Source of the DNA: Rhypophila decipiens
Taxonomy: Eukaryota; Ascomycota; Sordariomycetes; Sordariales; Naviculisporaceae
Reading direction: 5' to 3'
Length of the DNA stretch: 64,000 nt
Assembly (NCBI GenBank): GCA_033297075.1
Contig: MU858217.1
Location: 19,606-83,605 of the forward strand
This document shows, in pieces, positions 11,713 through 22,751 of the stretch (its first letter is position 1; the number at the start of each line of letters is the position of its first letter). The notes under the pieces were generated by a model. It saw only the letters and a list, made by a program, of their open reading frames with translations. It was not told the origin of the DNA and ran no database searches. Position numbers and translations under genes: made by a program.

Positions 11713-11873
11713 TCGTACAGGTTATAGAATCCTCCTGAGCGGCGCTGGTGGGAAACGGTAGTTGCGCCAAGCGCGAGCTTTCCGTTCGGACAGTGAGAGA
11801 AGCCGAAGGTGGAGGGAGAGGAGAGGGGCGCTATTCCTGGCAATTTCGGACACATCTGTCTCGATGAAATCAT

Positions 11874-14800
11874 TTTGTGGTATTGCTTTTTTCTCCTGTT
11901 GAGACAGAAGGGTTCGTGCTGAGAGGAGGACCTGCCATGTCCTCGGCTTTCCTGGGATCATCAACCGAACGTCGTGAGCTGTTTCTGAGGGGGCGTATAG
12001 ACGATAAATCTTGACCCCCCACCGCGATTCAGTGACTGCAGCAATTAGTAGTCACTGGCAATGCAGTTGCAAGGCATGCTGTTGCTCGGTAGAGTCGACG
12101 TTGGCGTTGTCGTAGTTCGACAGGTCGCCACGATTTGGATTATTCAGTCATGATGTCGGCCATGAGTGTGTGATATGGGTCCTTGAAGGGAAATGCAAGC
12201 CCCGAGTTCCACGTCGCAGTCCACAGTACTGAATTAACAATGAACTCGGCGCTCTTGTATGCTGCCTGGGCTAGGAGTAGTGGTGCCAGATGGACTCTTG
12301 ATCTTGCGTGGCTTGTTTCGAGTTGATGGATTGGGTGACAATAGACTGCTGAAAGAGGAGAGTCAGTAAACTGTAGTGCTCGGAGGTTGCTAGGGTGGGT
12401 TCAATACCTGTACCTGTCCGCGTTTCTCCAGCATCGACAATCAGAGCAAGCTTGTCATGGATGACTGTCGGGAAGAGCTCGCCAAAGGTAGTGCGGGGAT
12501 CAGAGAGCGGTGGGGTCGAAACTGACCACGAAATGACACGCGAGGCGCCTGTCGATGGTTTCGTCATCGACCCAGAGCTGGTAATCAACTAGCCGGGTAG
12601 AGGTTTCCGATCTGCCCTTTGGTGACCTGATGGCGGATTCAATCAGGTAATTCTGCTACTTCTTCAGTTGGACCATTTGGTCTGGAAGGATTGGACTGGC
12701 CAAGCCATTGTTGGAGTTCAGGCCCTCAGGGCTTGGACTTACCGCCAAAAGACTCCCGAGCACCGTGTGGGCGTGAGCGGGGTCAGCAGGGCCATCAATG
12801 GGGTTGTTCCTTGGGCGAGGCTGCTTCTGGTGGAAGGGACAACGTCGCAGAGAAGGAGTGCCTGATTGGAGAGCGACTGAGCGAAACTCCGTGATGGTTA
12901 TTCGTGAGAACAGATCTTCAGAGATAATTGTGATGGTGTCGAGGTGAGTTGGTTGGGAAACGGAAAAAGAAATCTTGGAGGGCAGAAAAAGTTGAAGAAA
13001 ACTCGGCAAAAGGCTGTGGGGTCTAAGAGCTGGGCCCACAAGAGGTTGAGCTTTCTACACCGCACATAAGGGGCTCTTACCCTAGCAGCTAGAAGCAGGA
13101 GCAGATCACGGGTCATGAAGAGGAGCCATTCAGTCTACCATGAGCAGTATTTACACCTTCCTCGAGGTGGCAATATACACCGAGATTCTCAGCGAGTCAG
13201 CTGTGAAGACAAGGGCATCCAGCATTGACAGGAAATAAGCACCAGCATCTACTAGGAGCTGTTATTTCGAGGTCATCCATTACGTCAATGGGCCTTCGCG
13301 ATGTGCTCGGTTGAAGGAGTTTCCGGGAAGGCAATAGAGAAGAGGGCGTAGGCAATAGGGACGGATGCCTTGTTATGGCAGTTACAATCATGCTTTGCGA
13401 GACGCCGGAGTCGGCATGGGAAGTTTCAAAGTAGTTTAATGAAGGCAGGATCCAAGACCTCACCCTATCAGGAGCAAAGCAGGTGAATGCCGTTGATGTG
13501 AAAGGCTTGCAGTTTCATACCCAGCTCAGGGAAGCTGTATCCGATAAATGTGGTGAGGTCTTTGTGATCTTTGCTCTGCCTCTTGGACAGGGAGCGGGTC
13601 CTTCTTCGGGCACTCACTGTTCAGGCCAGTGCCGGAATTGAAAAGTAACTCCCGCGTTCCAGGTTGTATCTTTCCATGCCATCTGATGCCCAAATGCCTC
13701 GGGCTCGAATTGGTTTCTCCGGTTATTAAATTCCACTGTCGAGTCCTATTATCACATCATTCCTTGTATTTCTTTCGTGGACAAGCTTGTCATCGTGGGG
13801 AGACACAAGAGGCCAACAACTCCTATAATCATCAACCAAATTCCACCGTTCTCAACTCTCACAGCCAATGGTTTCATCAAAAGTCACGGATCTATGTTAC
13901 ATCAACCACCGCCCGTTCGCCTTTGGTCCCATTGTCCGAGTGCCAACACGTCCCAGACCGCCTCACAACTCGGCCCTGCTCCATTATCTGCTAACTCGTG
14001 CTGTCCAAATCGTCAGACGTGGATTTTCAATCTGCGACCAGGGCTCTGGGACCCCGCCCTACATGTAGGTTTCGGGGATAAAAGAACAAGGTAGCCCACC
14101 CATACCTCCTCGCTTTTCCATTGTCCGACGATGGACAGACGAGTTTACATCAGACGCTTTCTCCCTTCTAGGCATTCTCGGCAACACTGCAGAACCAAAC
14201 CGGAACATATTCGCGCGGAAACAACGAGCACGACAAGCCTCACTATCTAGATTGGAGGGGCGGCGATACAATCTGATGGTAAGTCTTCCTTTCCGTCACT
14301 TCTCCTTTTAGTTGACTGCAAATAATTAAAACTTTGAAGCTTCAAATTGGCTAACAGACTGTGATAATCTTGAGGAAGCTTGCTGCAATCAAAACCTTCT
14401 CCATCGAACCAGTTCCAGCCTTCCGTGCGCGCTCCTCGATTAGCCTCCAGCAGATTCCCCTTCAGTGTCTCGTATCTACAAGGTTGAATACCAGAGCTCA
14501 ACCATACCACCCAGGGATCAAGAATAGCGTCGCTAGATACATGGGCGCCGCCAAAGCTCCGAGCCGCAGGGTACGAGTATGCATCTCCACGGACGCAGCC
14601 CCGGGGCCAGACAACGGGGCCGGTCCAAAGACACTTCATGCATACTTCTGGCTACACTACCTGCTTCGAGAGATTGTGCGTTGGAAAACATTGCATGTTG
14701 CAATCTTCCGCACCATTCGGAGGTTTGCCGCGTGTTGGTGGAGAGCCGCCCTTGAGATTGTCTCCTGCATAGGGTATGGACTACTCCCACCCGCTTGCGT

Positions 14801-14940
14801 GCTGCGTCCACAAGCTGCGTACAAGCGCCGACACTGAAGGATTATAGAATCTACGTGGCTATGTTCGCACAGACAGACGAGGCGCACCAACTGACCACCT
14901 CGGCGATAAGGCAGGAGATCAAGAGAAACTGTCAACGCGG
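11874..14940. other. About 3 kb without a supportable gene
   Basis: Many short ORFs on both strands, none with a motif, a signal peptide or splice-compatible neighbours. Minus-strand ORFs 12271-12588 and 12656-13039 and plus-strand ORFs around 13629-14094 and 14361-14837 were read and left uncalled. No RNA gene was seen. Confidence 0.45.
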
Positions 14941-14943
14941 TGA

Positions 14944-15060
14944 TGGACGTACATCCCCCAGCACAACGGGACTTGTCGTCTGAAAATTGGCTTCAACGGC
15001 GGCCCACGCATTTGCATCGGACAACAATTCGCCCTTACAAATGGTCAACAACGCACTTCA
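14944..15060 (+). pseudogene. Cytochrome P450 heme-binding relic (CYP52-like)
   Basis: At 14992-15039 the plus strand reads FNGGPRICIGQQFALT, a perfect heme-ligand signature of CYP52-type fungal P450s (FxxGPRxCIGQQFA). In the same frame 48 nt upstream stands WTYIP (14944-14958), which in intact enzymes directly precedes FNGG; here about 33 nt separate the two. A TGA stands just before WTYIP (14941-14943), and the upstream frame (RG) is shifted by two bases. Downstream, the codons after FALT (NGQQRTSDW) no longer resemble the family. It is a damaged fragment, not an expressed enzyme. Confidence 0.6.
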
Positions 15061-15904
15061 GACTGGAGACAAGCAGATGTCATCCAGGCTTCCAGGCTCG
15101 TCATCCGCCGCCGAACTTGGAAGCTCAGGGAGACCCGGAACTCAGAGGACCATTGATGGCGCGAAACATGCCAGCTCGGGACGAAATCTTCTTCCAATGG
15201 GAGACCCGCGCTACAGGCTCACAGCGTGACGGGAGTCCACGGGACTGGTCGTCTGGAAATTTACTTGGGCCCAATTCCGCAACAGAGGACGATTGTCGTG
15301 ACGGTGACATCTGAGAACATTGTCGCGGGTCTTCCACTGCTCTCTTGAGCCGGTCCAGGAGCTATTTCACTGTCCACTTCCGCCTGGTGGGAGTCACCGA
15401 GCTATGGAACAATGGCGACGGAGTTATGCTCACACTCACAGCCGAACTGCTGATACAACCACGGATAATGGTGCCAAGAGATGATAATTATTACAATACC
15501 ATCGTACAGTGATAATCCTACAAACCCAAGACACCACCAAACACCATTTTCCTCGGTCCATACCATGTATCCCCTAAAGATGGACAGGGGGCGTTCAAAG
15601 GTGGGCATAAATCCATCGCCATTGTTTCATGACGGTGGATTTATGCTCATATCTCACAGCTAGACTGCCGCTGCACGGATTCTGGGCCGCCGCATCCTGT
15701 TCACTACGGCGACCGACGGGTGTATTCTACAATCGACCACGATGTGTTCACTTGACAGCGATGTGTTCAGTGGAGTCCGGTATTACTGGTGAGTTCCCCG
15801 CAATCTTTTAGAGGATGGTATATGACCTGGAACCTAGATCAGCCTTAGCTCTCACCGTCTCGGTGCCCAACCAGCCGCTTCGTGTCTCTTCACCTATCCC
15901 AAGG
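15061..15904. other. Repeat-mosaic DNA, no gene
   Basis: No coding region. The core AACAATGGCGAYGGA followed by a T-rich stretch occurs at 15408-15430 (plus), inverted at 15605-15627, and again at 16509-16527 (plus). A second shared block, ggattctg followed by G/C-rich sequence, occurs near 15678 and 16550. The segment looks like shuffled copies of one parent sequence. Confidence 0.5.
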
Positions 15905-16321
15905 CATTATGGCACGTTGCGTCCCCATCGCTCCTTATTATCCCCGCAAGGAGTTTAATAAGGACATGGGCCGTGATTGGCGTTGCGGCCGACTGCTCGC
16001 ACCCCGGTGGGTATGTAAGAGGGGCCATGGTCGTGATCGATCACTTCGTCAACCAGTACATCGACCTGGCAACGAGTCTGAGCCCCGCAGAGTTGGAGTC
16101 AAATGCCAACTGCCAGAGGTCCGGAAGGCCTCTGCTGCCGGCTTGGGCCAAGACTGGAAGGGGTCATTGCCCGTTGCGGCCCCCTCGCACCTTATTATCC
16201 CCGCAAAGAGTTCAAGGAGAACATGGCGGTGATCGATCACTTCGTCAACCAGTACATCGACCTGGCAAAGATTCTCAAGCCCGCAGAGTTGGAGTCGAAG
16301 ACGATGGGCGCGAGTGGTTAG
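15905..16321 (+). pseudogene. Duplicated cytochrome P450 E-F-helix fragments
   Basis: Two partial copies of the same P450 segment follow each other. The better copy (about 16165-16321) reads RCGPLAPYYPRKEFKEN, then VIDHFVNQYIDLAK, then LKPAELESK. This resembles the stretch of CYP52/CYP539-type enzymes just before the helices where LPxxxFxxxxxxVxxFVxxYVxxAL is typical. The first copy (15905-16110) has the same blocks, but the PYYPRKEF and VIDHFVNQYID parts are split by an insert that itself repeats the GRLLAP region. The second copy runs into telomere-like DNA, whose first TTAGGG supplies the stop codon TAG at 16319-16321. These pieces lie downstream of the heme-site relic at 14992, the reverse of gene order, so the parent was rearranged. 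Confidence 0.55.
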
Positions 16322-16402
16322 GGTCAGGGTTAGGGTCAGTCTTGCGTCAGTGTTAGGGTTAGGGTAGCTTAGCGTGAGGTTACCTCAGGGTTAGGGTTAT
16401 CT
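16317..16402 (+). repeat. Degenerate interstitial telomere-like tract
   Basis: Repeated TTAGGG units, perfect or with single changes (TTAGGGTCAGGG types), occur at 16318-16342, 16353-16366 and 16386-16400. The tract begins within three bases of the end of the P450 fragment. TTAGGG is the telomere repeat of most filamentous ascomycetes. Confidence 0.75.
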
Positions 16403-17229
16403 CAAGGTCCGTTACACCTTCCAGGTTGGCTTGTGTTGTGTATGTATGTAACTATGTATGAATGAAAAGGAGTTGTGTACGTACGGTATGTAAGATTGAT
16501 TACCGAGGAACAATGGCGATGGATTTAATGTTTTATTTGCTGCCAATATACGGATTCTGAGCTGCCACATCATGTTTACCCCTGTTCATCCCACTATGGC
16601 TGATATATTCATATGTATTGAACGAATTGTTGGCATTGAGAACCTGCCTGTAGTACGATCGGCTTTGATGTATGTTGGGACTTTGGTCTGAAATATTTCT
16701 CTGAATGGTACTGTTAGATTGATGAGGCGGCTCATGAATCGTTCGCTTCTTGGAGAAGTCAGGAAACTAATATATCAATACTTGTCATGGCGCTGAGCCT
16801 GTCATGTCCCATCTGCTTTCTGATTTCTTCATACCCATATCGGACTTATTTCGAAACTGTGACATCTCCCTGATGCGATTTTTCATTATAACTGGATATC
16901 AAAAGAACAGAACGAGGAGATTAGAGCTATATAAGATTGAATTTAAGGGCAGCGTGGCTCAAGAGCGCTAAAATCTGTTAAATACAATGCGCCAAAATGA
17001 ACTTTATAGTAACAGCTTGCACAATATCTCTGCTGGTCATCACTCCGGAACAGCCTGGTCGCCTCGCCTTGTCATAACTTTGATAGCGTGCACCATTGAA
17101 ACGTTACCATCACAGGGCCAAGGCCCAATCCTCCATCCGTTCGGATATGTAAAAGCTTACGAACGACGTCAAAAATACCAGACGAGGTCGTCCCTTGTAA
17201 GCCGAAAGGAAATACACGATGGGGCTGAG
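16403..17229. other. AT-rich intergenic region
   Basis: About 0.8 kb without a gene. It contains the third copy of the short repeat core (16509) and a microsatellite-like gtatgtatgtaactatg run near 16440. The right part is the 3' flank of the minus-strand P450. Confidence 0.5.
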
Positions 17230-19117
17230 TTAAGCTCTCTTGTAGCCCTTGAGCCAAAAGTCTGACTGTGTGAATATTCCAGCATGGGTCGATTTCCACG
17301 GGTTTGTCGGGTCCATAACCACAAAGTCGAAGCGTCGGAGGAGCTAGTGGACAAAAGCGTTAGTAACAGTTCAGCCGTACTGAAAGCTTGCTGGTGTTGA
17401 CGGATTGCCATTCACATCCAGCCGATGAGAGCTCCAAGGTCCGGGTGGAATCCATTGCTAGGGGACGGAGTCTCAAAGCCGTGGAAAGCTCGAGAAAAAC
17501 CAAGCAACGCAAGATGACGAAAAGAGAGACAAAAACAGAGTGAAAGACATACCTCAACAAATATCTTGTTCAACTCCATAAAGGCCACATTCCTACCTAA
17601 ACACAGCCACCGCCCCGAACTAAAAGCCAAATCCAGCGTAGCTTCCATCTCTCTCAGCTTGTCCTTATCGCCCCTCTCAACGACCTCAATCCACCTCTCA
17701 GGGCGAAACTCGGCAGCATTATCGCCCCAAATTCTTGGATTCCTCATAACACCCAGCCCAGCGCATCCGACCTTTGTACCAGCCGGTAAATACACACCGC
17801 CCCAGGTATCGCCCCCGGGGGGTACTACTTTGGATGTCAAGGCCGGAACAGGTGGGTGAATACGGAGCCCTTCCTTGATGACAGCTTGCATGTATGGTAA
17901 TCGTCTGGCTGACTCCTCAGAGGAGATGATTCTATCGCGGGGAGGACTCGTGGCTGTATATTCATTTTGCGCTAATTCCCCGTGAATCTTTCCCAAGATT
18001 CGCGGGTTCGTAATAACGTGCAACATGGTCGCGCGAATCGCAGTAGCCGTGGTATCTGAGCCCGCCATGATCTGCATTATCACCTCCGATTCGGCCTCGT
18101 CCTGTGTCAAGCCGTGGGCGATGAAGGATGCGAGCATGTCGCGCCTGGTCTTTTTGTCGAGGTTAGGGTTAGGTTCGAATCGCTCGGCGACAATCTTCTT
18201 GACAATTCCTGTGATGCGCCCTAGGCCGAGGAGGTCCTTGTCCGATGGGACGAGGCGGTTCAACAAGGGCGATGATAAGAGATCGACCAGGATCGGGTAG
18301 ACAGAGGTCAGCATGATGGTTGGAAGCTGCGCCTCGGTCATCCCAATGTAGCTGAACATGTCCTCATCGTTGGCGAGGTATCCAAATGGACGGCCGTATG
18401 ACAGGTCAGAAATCGCATCGAGAGTGAAGAACTGTGCTTTGCGCGCAAAATCGAATGGTTTCTTTTTCGCAATGTAGCGCTCCTCGAGGAGGGAGATCAA
18501 AGAGAGAAGGTTGCGGTCGATTATCGGTTCGAGATTATCGACTTCTTTGCCAGAGTACTAGTTTCGTCTGTCAGAACCTGTGTGGTGGTAGTAGGGAACC
18601 GGCAAAGACCAACCCCTGCCGCCATCTTTGCGCGCAGCTTGTTATGCGCAACCTCATCTCTCGTAGAAAGGACATTGTCCTTAGTAGGATCAAAGCGCAT
18701 GCCATAGTACCATTCCGATCGCCGGTACTCACTGCGCACGTTGGTCATGTGTCTTATGAGGTATGGGTCGTCGGTGACGAGTTCGTTCGGGCCTATGCGG
18801 GCAATGGGTCCTGCAAAGGTTAGTGTTGGGGGCTGTACCTCAAGATGACGAGAGCGCTTACCGTATTTCTGGTTGACTTCGTAAACATCTTTGTAAAGTC
18901 TTCCTCCAGTTTCGGAGCGAGCAAGCCACAGTCTTGTGAACGGCGCGAGGGGGGGACCGGGAATGTGGCGAAGGCGCAAGTACTGCTTTAAAGTGGTGAT
19001 GATGGAGTAGAGCCCTAGGCTAATAAGAGCAAGGATGGCGAGAGCGCCTGAAATGGTATACCCCAACAAAAGTGGTCGGCCATTATCAGAGGAGTTTGCG
19101 GCAGTGGTAGTCTCCAT
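17230..19117 (-). CDS. Microsomal cytochrome P450 (pisatin-demethylase-like)
   Basis: A membrane-bound fungal P450 of 523 residues. Exons on the minus strand are 18862-19117, 18614-18810, 17553-18557 and 17230-17343; all junctions close in frame with GT-AG borders. The start is ATG 19117; an in-frame upstream Met at 19177 would only add a polar extension before the anchor. Marks in order: membrane anchor (about 17-41), the hinge IPGPP (52-56), I-helix AGSDTT, ExxR as KEGLR, FRPERW, and the heme site FSSGRWLCLGRNVAFMELNK. The SGRW.C.G form without the usual Arg two before Cys is normal for this subfamily, as far as I recall. The C-terminal exon gives LLRRFDFVVMDP. Members hydroxylate or demethylate phenolics or host phytoalexins. 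It sits at the left border of the cluster-like block. Confidence 0.9.
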
Positions 19118-20406
19118 CTCTAAGGTATATGCGTGGGGAGATGTGTGTCGAATGAGTCCATTCCACCAAATACGCAAAAGAGTCTGGATCCACTGTTATT
19201 AGTGTACCCTATTAGTGGGTGCTTGGTATTGTGGTAATGTTTCCTTCCGTTCAACAATCTAGAGGAAGGAACAGGTAAAAAGGCAGGGGCAGTACAAGTA
19301 CGCTCTTATATGATGATGAGGTAGGCACTTTTGTGCACAAGGAAATCCAGTTTTGGACTTGCGTCGAACCGATGCCATCCAATTGGTCATGAAACCGGAA
19401 TAGAATGTCGCACATTCTTGGACGGCATTCGAATATCGAATGACAGGAATATTCCGACTGTCACGCTGACAGGTCGGTCTTGATGCAAACGAGCTCGAAG
19501 AAGGAAGGGGCAGAGGGCGATGGGGCTAGACCGAGAAACAACGACAAGGTTAAACTGATTCCACATATTGACTTGACGAATGAATGTGAAGAGCATGTCA
19601 TGGGACTGTCACAGAGGAACAGCTACAGCAGACCAAATGCAGTTGGATCTAAGCTGACGACTACTGAACGTGGCGCACATGGTTCTTGAAGGCCGGTGGT
19701 TTTCGTGGGACGTCGGGCTTCAGTAATAATCATTCGGCACTTTCATCGAGTCACAACTTCCTTGGCTCGACTGTGACTAGCTCAGTGAAGTTGTCAGTGT
19801 AACTCGGCACCTCTTCCCCCTCTGATTCACTCAACGGATAGTTTGCGCAGAAATATTTCCCACCAAGACGAGAAGTTGGCCATTCATAACGTGAAAGTCT
19901 CTTGCGGGTTAATACCAAAGCCAGCGGCAATAGTCTTGACCAAGTGGGAGGAACGGAGGGGATATCGATCTCGAGGGAGATATGATTGCTAACTCTGATT
20001 CTATTTCCTTGGCTTGTATCTAAGTTCTCGGCTTCCTTGTGAAGGCATTGGCTTGGAATCCGCGATCGCACACTGCAGGCCTAAAACAGTCATGTAGTCA
20101 GCTTATCTCTGCATGATTAGTCAACATTGCAAATCGAGATGCGAGGGGTAGAGGGTAGTCAAAGTTCAAGACCAGCTGGGCTCTTCTAAGACGGTCGTCT
20201 TCAAATCGCACGTTTGTCATGATCTGACAGTGCCACGGGCGATTCTTCGGACGTGCGCAGATTGTCAACCACCGTCTCCAACATATTTGATCATCTGAGT
20301 GCCGAACGTCAAGTGTAGTCTCGGTGAGAGCAGACAAAAACCGTGTACCGCAGGAATTGATAGTTGGGACCTCTCGATGAGTTCGTTGACGGAAAGTGCC
20401 CATTTT
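19118..20406. other. Intergenic, no gene seen
   Basis: About 1.3 kb upstream of the P450. The minus-strand ORF 20098-20403 continues the frame of the gene to its right after a stop codon and is probably chance. No repeats or RNA genes were noted. Confidence 0.45.
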
Positions 20407-21560
20407 CTAGAGGCGGACATTGGCGCGACATGGGGTAATCGAGATAATCGCGGCGCAGATGTGGTTGGTCTTGGGGATCGATAGTGTCGGCCGACATTCA
20501 GGAGTTCGTGAACCTATAAGGTGGCCGAGTTAGCTTGTCACGTTCTACTATCAGCTAAACCCGACTAGATTCCGGGTACTCACATATGCGTTCGGAGTAG
20601 GCAGGGATCAGGGCATTGTGGCTGCGCGGTATGTTGGCAGGAGGAATGGTGTCCAGTATGTCCGTTGTGGAATGTCTACCGCTTTGGGACAGGAGGTTCC
20701 CAAGAGTACAGTACATACGAGCCCAATGATTCAGCTGCTCTTGCTGCCCCATGCAAGCCAGGCTAACCGGCAAAGTCAAAGGTGAGGCTTGGCGTTTTTG
20801 AGTTTGGATCCACATACCTGTAAGAGATATCGCCCCACTCCAGCGTCATTGTGCCTTCCGCTTTGAATTTTGAAAATCAATCCGACTGCTGAACCTAGGA
20901 CCGGTACTTTGAGGACCCGAATGATGTTGACTCTCTGCTTTCTATTGTCACCTTCCCAGTGATACGCCAATGAAAGACAATTTCCTCGACGGACGCTCCA
21001 GCCGCCAACGATACCCCAGCAGCCACAGCCTTCCCTGAGAAGCGCTATGTTTGATGCCCGATACCAACCACAGGTATAGGTCCGCACGTAACGTTCTCAC
21101 TGACTTCCATACACAACGAATGAATCCACATTATCCAAGACAACCTGCGCGTACCGCCTGGCAAGGTTAAAGGCACTGGGTCTGGGGCTCCTTCCAACCT
21201 GTGGCGGTCCACAGGGTAAGGTACCTGGCTCATTGTATAAACGGGCTGCGAAAGCTTTGAGCCTGAAACCAAGGGAATGAAGTTGCAATAAGGATGTTAT
21301 TGTAGGAATGGAAGGACATGTGGTCAGCCGCAAAAGCAACACGCTAATTTCTTTCATATCTAGTCCAAGGCTTACAAATAACTCGACCGACAAACATCCT
21401 CATGCCCGCTAACATCGACTGGGCGAACCGCGACAATCAACGACGTCAAGATAGAATTTACCGCCTTTTCTGCGACAGACTTGTCCTTTGTCCATATAAC
21501 AGCCGGAAGTTTGGTCGCCGCGAAATACGATGCAAACGAGCCGGGCAGTATGCGCAGCTG
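20407..21560 (-). CDS. Unrecognised multi-exon gene (5' end unresolved)
   Basis: Five minus-strand exons join in one frame: 21376 up to about 21560, 21101-21262, 20818-21034, 20584-20743 and 20407-20513, with introns of 113, 66, 74 and 70 nt carrying GTAAGC, GTGAGA, GTATGT and GTGAGT donors and CAG/TAG acceptors. The product (about 270 residues) contains PAVIWTKDKSVAEKAVNS, LIVAVRPVDVSGHEDV, NLARRYAQVVLDNVDSF, then NIIRVLKVPVLGSAVGL, and ends CRANVRL with TAG. It has a mixed composition, one modest hydrophobic stretch (VPVLGSAVGLIF) and no catalytic motif I know. The first exon is uncertain: the open frame is entered after an AG at about 21561, and no ATG in phase was found nearby. Four consistent junctions argue for a real gene, but function is unknown. 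Confidence 0.5.
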
Positions 21561-21788
21561 ATGACGACAAGATAGGAAAGGATTGGGTCACAGGGTCACC
21601 AGTTGCTGGGCATCAACATTCCCGGGCGGCGGGTAACAGTGAGGATGGGAATCATGGACAGCAACACAACAATGACCGATGACGAGGCTGACCAGGCCCC
21701 CGTATTCCGAGGTACGGAGTATTGTTCTGCGTGGCGACAATTTGAGGGTATCAAAGATTAGGCTGACAGAAACCGTATTCGTCTTTCG

Positions 21789-22751
21789 CTAAAGGGGCTT
21801 TCTCGCGCACACGATTCTAAACCTCGCATAGATCCGATCCTCTTTCAGATCCTTCCTCTCCAGCTCGCGCACAACGCGCTCAGCATATTCAGCCGCTTGA
21901 TCCACTTCCCATCCCAACGCCTTGACAAACATCTCCTTTGTCATTCCCTGCGCGCCAACACGAATCATCTCTGTCAATAAAGCATCCATCCTGGCCGTGC
22001 GCTCATCTTGCCTTCGATCTCCATCAAGCGCCCAACCTCCAAGCGGAATCCTCCGATCTGAGACGCGCACGTCAACAAAGCCAGCCTCTTTCATGGCCCT
22101 GGGAAGCTGCGAAGCAAAGCCATGGTCACAACCCATCGCCGCCGCCGCGTCGACTGTTAATTGGTGCCACTCGACCAGCAGCGGAACATTCTCTGTGCCG
22201 GTCTCAGAGACAAGTGGATTCCAGAACTCGCGAAACTCAACCATCCCGCCAGGCTTGAGATTTTCGAAATTTCGCTTGAGGGCCTTGCGCGGGTAGCGCA
22301 AGTTCAAGAGAATTTGCCTGCCATGGATGAGGTCAAATCTATCATCTTCCGCGACACGAGTATTGCTGCCCTGTCCAAGAGACAACCATGGTTTCTCGAC
22401 ATCTTGTACCACAAAACAGATGTTTGGCGGCAGTGATTCAGCCGGCGGGGTTGTCAGATCGAGACCAACGACGTCAGCCCATGGATACCGGGTTGCAAAG
22501 TCGATTACCCAGACGCCTGTTCCGGAGCCGACATCTGCCACTTTTTTCCTTTCTTTGGAGGTCCCATCGGAAATGCCATTGGTGTTGGGCGGCGGAAGCA
22601 GAGGGCACAAGAGGAGTTCACCGTCAAGGTCTGCTAGGGAGAGCGCGTGCTGGACGTTGAGTCTTGCGGACTCATGAGATGCGTTTGGGGGTGGGAGGGG
22701 GTAAGAAGATGCGGCGCCGTTCACGGCGTCGATGCTGCTGTTGATGGTCAT
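21789..22751 (-). CDS. LaeA-like SAM-dependent methyltransferase, single exon
   Basis: A class I methyltransferase of 320 residues without introns. Motif I is VADVGSGTGVWVIDFA (about 71-86), motif II is DVVGLDLT with the acidic residue that would hold the SAM ribose, followed by NICFVVQDVEKPW and DRFDLIHGRQIL, then the LKPGGMVEFREF strand. This order is that of fungal LaeA/TAM-type enzymes found both as regulators and as tailoring enzymes. The N-terminus is short and lacks the usual YELPxDxxExxRL block; only SHESARLNVQHAL remains at 25-37, so the first helix of the fold may be abbreviated. The start ATG 22751 is the only in-frame choice. It lies between the unrecognised gene and a membrane-protein gene, all on the minus strand. 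Confidence 0.88.
   Translation of the reverse strand: MTINSSIDAVNGAASSYPLPPPNASHESARLNVQHALSLADLDGELLLCPLLPPPNTNGISDGTSKERKKVADVGSGTGVWVIDFATRYPWADVVGLDLTTPPAESLPPNICFVVQDVEKPWLSLGQGSNTRVAEDDRFDLIHGRQILLNLRYPRKALKRNFENLKPGGMVEFREFWNPLVSETGTENVPLLVEWHQLTVDAAAAMGCDHGFASQLPRAMKEAGFVDVRVSDRRIPLGGWALDGDRRQDERTARMDALLTEMIRVGAQGMTKEMFVKALGWEVDQAAEYAERVVRELERKDLKEDRIYARFRIVCARKPL

Larger units (their letters stand above)
10865..11873 (-). pseudogene. Unrecognised minus-strand coding relic interrupted by a 205-bp duplication
   Basis: Two overlapping minus-strand frames (11873-11451 and 11467-10865) encode the same peptide twice: RWWAEQCSPTNILMRQCD followed by a GQIGPNDHS block. The first copy occurs at about 11712-11599, the second at about 11507-11394. 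The offset is 205 nt, not a multiple of three, so reading through the first copy reaches the second out of frame. This indicates a duplication that broke a once continuous gene. The C-terminal part also holds the 47-residue repeat. No family is recognised; a secreted Cys-containing protein is possible but not shown. Confidence 0.45.

Noticed and set aside
18161..18173. Telomere-like GGTTAGGGTTAGG as an interstitial telomere
   Set aside because: It lies inside the P450 coding exon and encodes PNPNL on the minus strand, so coincidence is the simpler explanation.
20098..20403. Continuation of the unrecognised gene after its TAG at 20407
   Set aside because: The frame stays open for about 100 codons but shows no better protein character than neighbouring shadow frames; kept outside the gene model.
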